A stretch of DNA of 7,429 bases, taken from assembly GCA_022574065.1 (NCBI GenBank), contig JACZST010000092.1:1-7429 (forward strand), in the 5' to 3' direction. How positions within the stretch are numbered: position 1 is the first letter of the stretch; each line of letters opens with the position of its first letter. Positions 6,081 to 7,429 of this stretch are shown piece by piece. A program made the position numbers and the translations under genes. The stretch is from Acidobacteriota bacterium. GTDB lineage: Bacteria > Actinomycetota > Acidimicrobiia > Spongiisociales > UBA5794. The notes under the pieces were generated by a model. The model made no database searches. It was not told where the DNA came from and saw only the letters and a list, made by a program, of their open reading frames with translations.

Positions 6081-6618
6081 CTAACCCGAATTCCAATCCC
6101 GCCTGGCCAGGCCGAATTGCAAGCGGTCGGTCAGCGTTCTTGAGGTAGCCGTCGACGGCCACCCCCTCGAAGAGAAGACGACCCCCTCGGCGACGCTCGT
6201 GGGGGCCGGGTTGGTCGCGAATATCCCAGCATCGACCCGATGCAGGTTGAGGATCCTAGAAGCAGTACTAGATATATCGTTTCACGGCGGCGCTGGTTAT
6301 GCCTTGGTTCTAGTAGCCCGGGGATAGCCACCATCCGATCTCGGCCGACCCCGACCACACATCGTCTCGGGGCGCCGACCCTGGGCCGCCGGCCACCCCA
6401 CCCTCGACGAGGTTGGCGAAGCTCAGTACCGGATCCTGTGCTTCACAGATGGCAATCCACTCGTCCGCATCCCGTTCGGTAGGGATATGGGAACTGGTTG
6501 GTCAGGTAACGGCTGATGCGCTCATCGTCCGCGCGGCGAGCAATCCGTCCCTGTGCTGTCGACCCCACGGTTCGAGCACAACGTCGGGGTTAGCAAGCCT
6601 TGGCCCACCTGGTGCCAC
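6081..6618 (-). pseudogene. Decayed GNAT (RimJ-like) N-acetyltransferase
   Basis: No intact ORF covers this stretch, but pieces of one GNAT protein can be read in order by switching frames on the minus strand. The N-terminus has LANPDVVLEPWGRQH from a possible GTG at 6618. Next come DDERISRYLTNQFPYPY, then TERDADEWIAICEAQDP, then SAEIGWWLSPGY followed by NQGITSAAVKRYI. LNLHRVDAGIFATNPAP, LFEGVAVDGYLKN and finally DRLQFGLARRDW follow, with a stop at 6081-6083. The reconstructed length, about 180 aa, matches the family. Visible lesions are about -1 near 6533, -2 near 6480, TAG codons at 6310-6312, 6268-6270 and 6256-6258, +1 near 6252, -1 within about 6165-6190, and a GACC duplication (+4) at 6125-6132. 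An AGGAGG (6631-6636) inside the end of the preceding ggt gene is probably its old ribosome site, though 12 bases from the GTG. This many lesions makes sequencing error an unlikely full explanation. Confidence 0.85.
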
Positions 6619-6620
6619 GA

Positions 6621-7429
6621 TCAGTCGACGCCTCCTCTGGCGGTCCCACCGCTGCGACGCGGGTCGGCCGCGCCATACAGCCCGCCGACCGGATCCCACA
6701 ATGCTGCCTGAACTCCGCCGAAGTACATGCTGATGTCGGGGAATCGGCGTGCGCTCATGTCACCCATGGGGCGAACGTCGAGCCCGGGCTCGTAAGCAAT
6801 GGTCGGCTTTCCATCGAACGCCTCGACATGCATCCTGGGGTGGGCTACCGCGTCGCTGAGGGACATGCCAAGGTGGAGGAAGTTGATCAACACCTGGGAG
6901 ATGGCAGTCGTGATCCGTGACGCCCCGGGAGTCCCGATAGCGATCACCGAGCCATCGGCGCGGCGACCAACTGTTGGCGCCATGTTGGAGACCAGCCGTG
7001 TGCCCGGTGTCAGCGAGTGGAACCCGTCCACGAGCAGCTCGACCTCGCCAAGCGAGTTGTTGAGATACATCCCGGTCCCGGCGACCACAGCTCCCGACCC
7101 GTAACCGGCCGAAACTGTGACCGCACACCCGGCGCCGTCGCTATCGGTAGCCGAGGTGTGCACGGTGCTCGGTGAGCGGTCGAGGGCCGTCAGATCCCCG
7201 GCATGGGCGAGTGCCAGGATCTCGTCAGCCGCCGCGGAGCGCCCTTCATAGTCATCGAGACGGTCGGAACGGAAGCCGAGCACGCCGCGTTGGATCCGAG
7301 CCAGCCGATCGATCTCTTCCGACGTCCAACCAGCGAAAGGGGGATTGAGGGCCAGCAACAGCATGGCGGCCGCTGCGACCCCTCCGACGGCGGGCAAAGG
7401 GTTGGTTGCGATCTCCCAGTCGTCGACGT
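6621..7429 (-). CDS. ggt: Gamma-glutamyltransferase, 5' partial (end of large subunit plus small subunit)
   Basis: GGT is an N-terminal-nucleophile hydrolase that cleaves itself before a threonine, then transfers or hydrolyses gamma-glutamyl groups of glutathione-like compounds. It usually acts outside the cytoplasm. The frame stays open to the window edge, beginning VDDWEIATNPLPAVGG, which is the end of the large subunit. The small subunit begins at the Thr of STVHTSATD (codon 7164-7166), matching E. coli Thr391 in TTHYSVVD. Then come GYGSGAVVAGTG, LNN, the serine region RLVSNMAPT, and IGTPGASRI in place of the usual PGGSRI oxyanion loop. It ends normally at AADPRRSGG. The lid loop seen in E. 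coli between LNN and the serine motif is shortened. Residues matching E. coli Asp433 and Gly484 appear as Glu and Ala by eye. It is therefore a divergent member, and its substrate may not be glutathione. The signal peptide, if any, lies outside the window. Confidence 0.88.
   Translation of the reverse strand, partial: VDDWEIATNPLPAVGGVAAAAMLLLALNPPFAGWTSEEIDRLARIQRGVLGFRSDRLDDYEGRSAAADEILALAHAGDLTALDRSPSTVHTSATDSDGAGCAVTVSAGYGSGAVVAGTGMYLNNSLGEVELLVDGFHSLTPGTRLVSNMAPTVGRRADGSVIAIGTPGASRITTAISQVLINFLHLGMSLSDAVAHPRMHVEAFDGKPTIAYEPGLDVRPMGDMSARRFPDISMYFGGVQAALWDPVGGLYGAADPRRSGGTARGGVD

Noticed and set aside
6161..6189. Direct repeat ACCCCCTCG at 6161-6169 and 6181-6189
   Set aside because: It is a single short GC-rich pair within the pseudogene, too small to mark a mobile element or attachment site.
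6131..6358. 75-codon minus-strand ORF in the gap before SURF1
   Set aside because: It is an alternate frame of the decayed GNAT gene. The meaningful fragments lie in the other two frames here.

Overview
The window is high-GC DNA packed with genes on both strands. It most likely comes from an actinobacterium, possibly an uncultured Acidimicrobiia-like lineage. That is inferred from base composition, GTG starts, an HhH-GPD family protein typical of Actinobacteria, and a lipoprotein TlpA/CcdA pair. No marker gene is present to settle the taxonomy. Both ends are cut: a GTPase enters on the left, and a gamma-glutamyltransferase gene runs off the right edge.

Layout, left to right. (1) <1-579 (+): C-terminal part of a TypA/BipA-like GTPase that ends far earlier than the family norm. 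(2) 620-3202 (-): an overlapping three-gene operon, read as TlpA-like thioredoxin lipoprotein, then CcdA membrane thiol transporter, then an MFS permease. The first two form an electron relay across the membrane that reduces extracytoplasmic disulfides, as in cytochrome c maturation. (3) 3296-3976 (+): a close relative of iodotyrosine deiodinase, divergent from the operon. (4) 3973-4686 (-): an AlaX-type alanyl-tRNA editing protein, convergent with the deiodinase and sharing a CTAG stop-codon overlap with it. (5) 4745-5302 (+): an HhH-GPD family protein, divergent from alaX across 58 bp. (6) 5309-6049 (-): a SURF1-family cytochrome oxidase assembly protein. (7) 6081-6618 (-): a decayed GNAT acetyltransferase pseudogene, which explains the only long stretch without an intact gene. 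(8) 6621->7429 (-): the C-terminal part of a gamma-glutamyltransferase.

The TlpA/CcdA pair and SURF1 both fit maintenance of an aerobic cytochrome chain, but they sit in separate transcription units. I see no phage, IS element, CRISPR array, tRNA or rRNA, and no coherent new multi-gene system. The best leads are the bacterial deiodinase homologue, the shortened TypA-like GTPase, the missing canonical start codon of the TlpA lipoprotein, and the reconstructable GNAT pseudogene.
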